Shown: one piece after another, positions 5,462 through 5,943 of the stretch
Layout: each line of letters begins with the position of its first letter
How positions within the stretch are numbered: position 1 is the first letter of the stretch
NCBI GenBank assembly: GCA_002347935.1
Contig: DDYK01000038.1
Coordinates: 7,765-13,707 of the forward strand
DNA: 5,943 nucleotides
Direction: 5' to 3'
Origin: Actinobacteria bacterium UBA2236
GTDB lineage: Bacteria; Actinomycetota; Actinomycetes; Nanopelagicales; Nanopelagicaceae
The notes under the pieces: generated by a model
The model's input: only the letters and a program-made list of their open reading frames with translations
Database searches by the model: none
What the model was told of the DNA's origin: nothing
Made by a program: the position numbers and the translations under genes

Positions 5462-5943
5462 ATGTCTACTGAGATAACTGTTGCAGAACTCTCAAATGAT
5501 GATTGGCCTCGATTAAGAGATCTGCGACTAGCAGCTCTTGCTGATAGCCCAGCAATACTCGCTGGCAAATTGGATGAAGAGCGAAACTTCACAGAAGAAC
5601 AATGGAGAGAGACTTTTAAAAAACTTTCATATGTAGTGGCAACAATTGATGGAAAAGATGTAGCGATGATTAATGTAGAGAATTTGGTAGGAGACTTTGG
5701 GGCAACTTGTTGGTTGGGTGGTCTCTGGTCTAATCCAAAATATCGTGGATCTGGCGCGGTTAGAGCAATTTTTAATTACATGGATTCAGTTGCTAGTAAG
5801 CGTGGATGGATGGTTCAAGGATTGGGAGTGATGGAGAGTAATACCAGCGCCATTGCTGTCTTTGAAAAGTATGGATTTACCAAACGAGGTGACCGGGTTG
5901 AAAGCAGAGGAAAGCCTGGAAACTATTACTTTAGAATGATTAA
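5462..5943 (+). CDS. GNAT family N-acetyltransferase (C-terminus cut by window edge)
   Basis: An open frame of 160 complete codons plus two bases runs off the right edge; the terminal taa at 5941-5943 is out of frame. The fold is the larger RimI-like GNAT type. The N-terminal strand ITVAELSNDDWPRLRDLR leads into a helix. Strand WLGGLWSNPKYRG is followed by an acetyl-CoA loop at about 95-100 (RGSGAV). Motif SNTSAIAVFEKYGF at 126-139 matches the conserved N-x-x-A-x-x-x-F-E-K-x-G-F segment. The loop is degenerate, since the usual R/Q-x-x-G-x-G/A ends here in Val100, but the rest is well conserved. YYFRMI at the edge resembles the last strand, so probably only a few residues are missing. ATG 5462 was chosen from the promoter. 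ATG 5444 has an AGGAA 7 bases upstream and is the main alternative; ATG 5417 is less likely. The acceptor substrate is unknown. Confidence 0.85.
   Translation, partial: MSTEITVAELSNDDWPRLRDLRLAALADSPAILAGKLDEERNFTEEQWRETFKKLSYVVATIDGKDVAMINVENLVGDFGATCWLGGLWSNPKYRGSGAVRAIFNYMDSVASKRGWMVQGLGVMESNTSAIAVFEKYGFTKRGDRVESRGKPGNYYFRMI

Noticed and set aside
5941..5943. Apparent TAA stop at the very end of the window
   Set aside because: The GNAT reading frame places ATT at 5939-5941, so the taa is out of frame and the gene continues beyond the edge.
1..5943. A new defence, mobile or otherwise undescribed multi-gene system
   Set aside because: No repeats, integrase, transposase, CRISPR spacing, toxin-antitoxin pair or composition break was seen. 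The core of the window is a standard System II cytochrome c operon.

Overview
The window is a compact stretch of bacterial chromosome that looks like a low-GC actinobacterium. The gene order histidine phosphatase, TlpA-type thioredoxin lipoprotein, CcdA, ResB, CcsB matches, from memory, the arrangement at Rv0525-Rv0529 in Mycobacterium tuberculosis and in other actinobacteria. The DNA is AT-leaning by eye, and genes overlap or nearly touch throughout. Both traits suggest a streamlined lineage such as the freshwater acI group (Nanopelagicales, e.g. Planktophila or Nanopelagicus). The lineage is an inference from synteny and base composition, not a proven assignment.

Layout. Bases 3-47 may be the tail of a plus-strand gene entering from the left. 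Bases 40-801 (minus) encode an HAD-IB family phosphatase-like hydrolase. A 53-bp divergent gap then leads into a five-gene plus-strand operon at 855-5094: histidine phosphatase, TlpA/ResA-like lipoprotein thioredoxin, CcdA, ResB and CcsB. Successive genes overlap by 4, 8, 1 and 4 bases. At 5089-5397 (minus) is a small YjdJ/NATD1-type GNAT-fold protein whose stop codon overlaps the ccsB stop. After a second short divergent gap, a second, unrelated GNAT acetyltransferase starts at 5462 and runs off the right edge. There is no non-coding stretch above about 65 bases.

How the genes work together. The last four operon genes are a full System II (Ccs) cytochrome c maturation set. CcdA carries electrons across the membrane. 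The thioredoxin-like lipoprotein uses them to keep apocytochrome CXXCH cysteines reduced. ResB and CcsB together move heme outward and attach it. The leading phosphatase has no established role in this pathway, although its linkage is conserved.

Expression signals. Genes with their own promoter appear to be leaderless: a -10-like hexamer lies 6-7 bases before the start codon and there is no Shine-Dalgarno sequence. Two genes inside the operon carry strong GGTGATC-type ribosome binding sites embedded in the preceding gene. These signals were used to choose starts. I found no mobile element, CRISPR array, RNA gene or clearly new multi-gene system; the region is mostly well-understood housekeeping.
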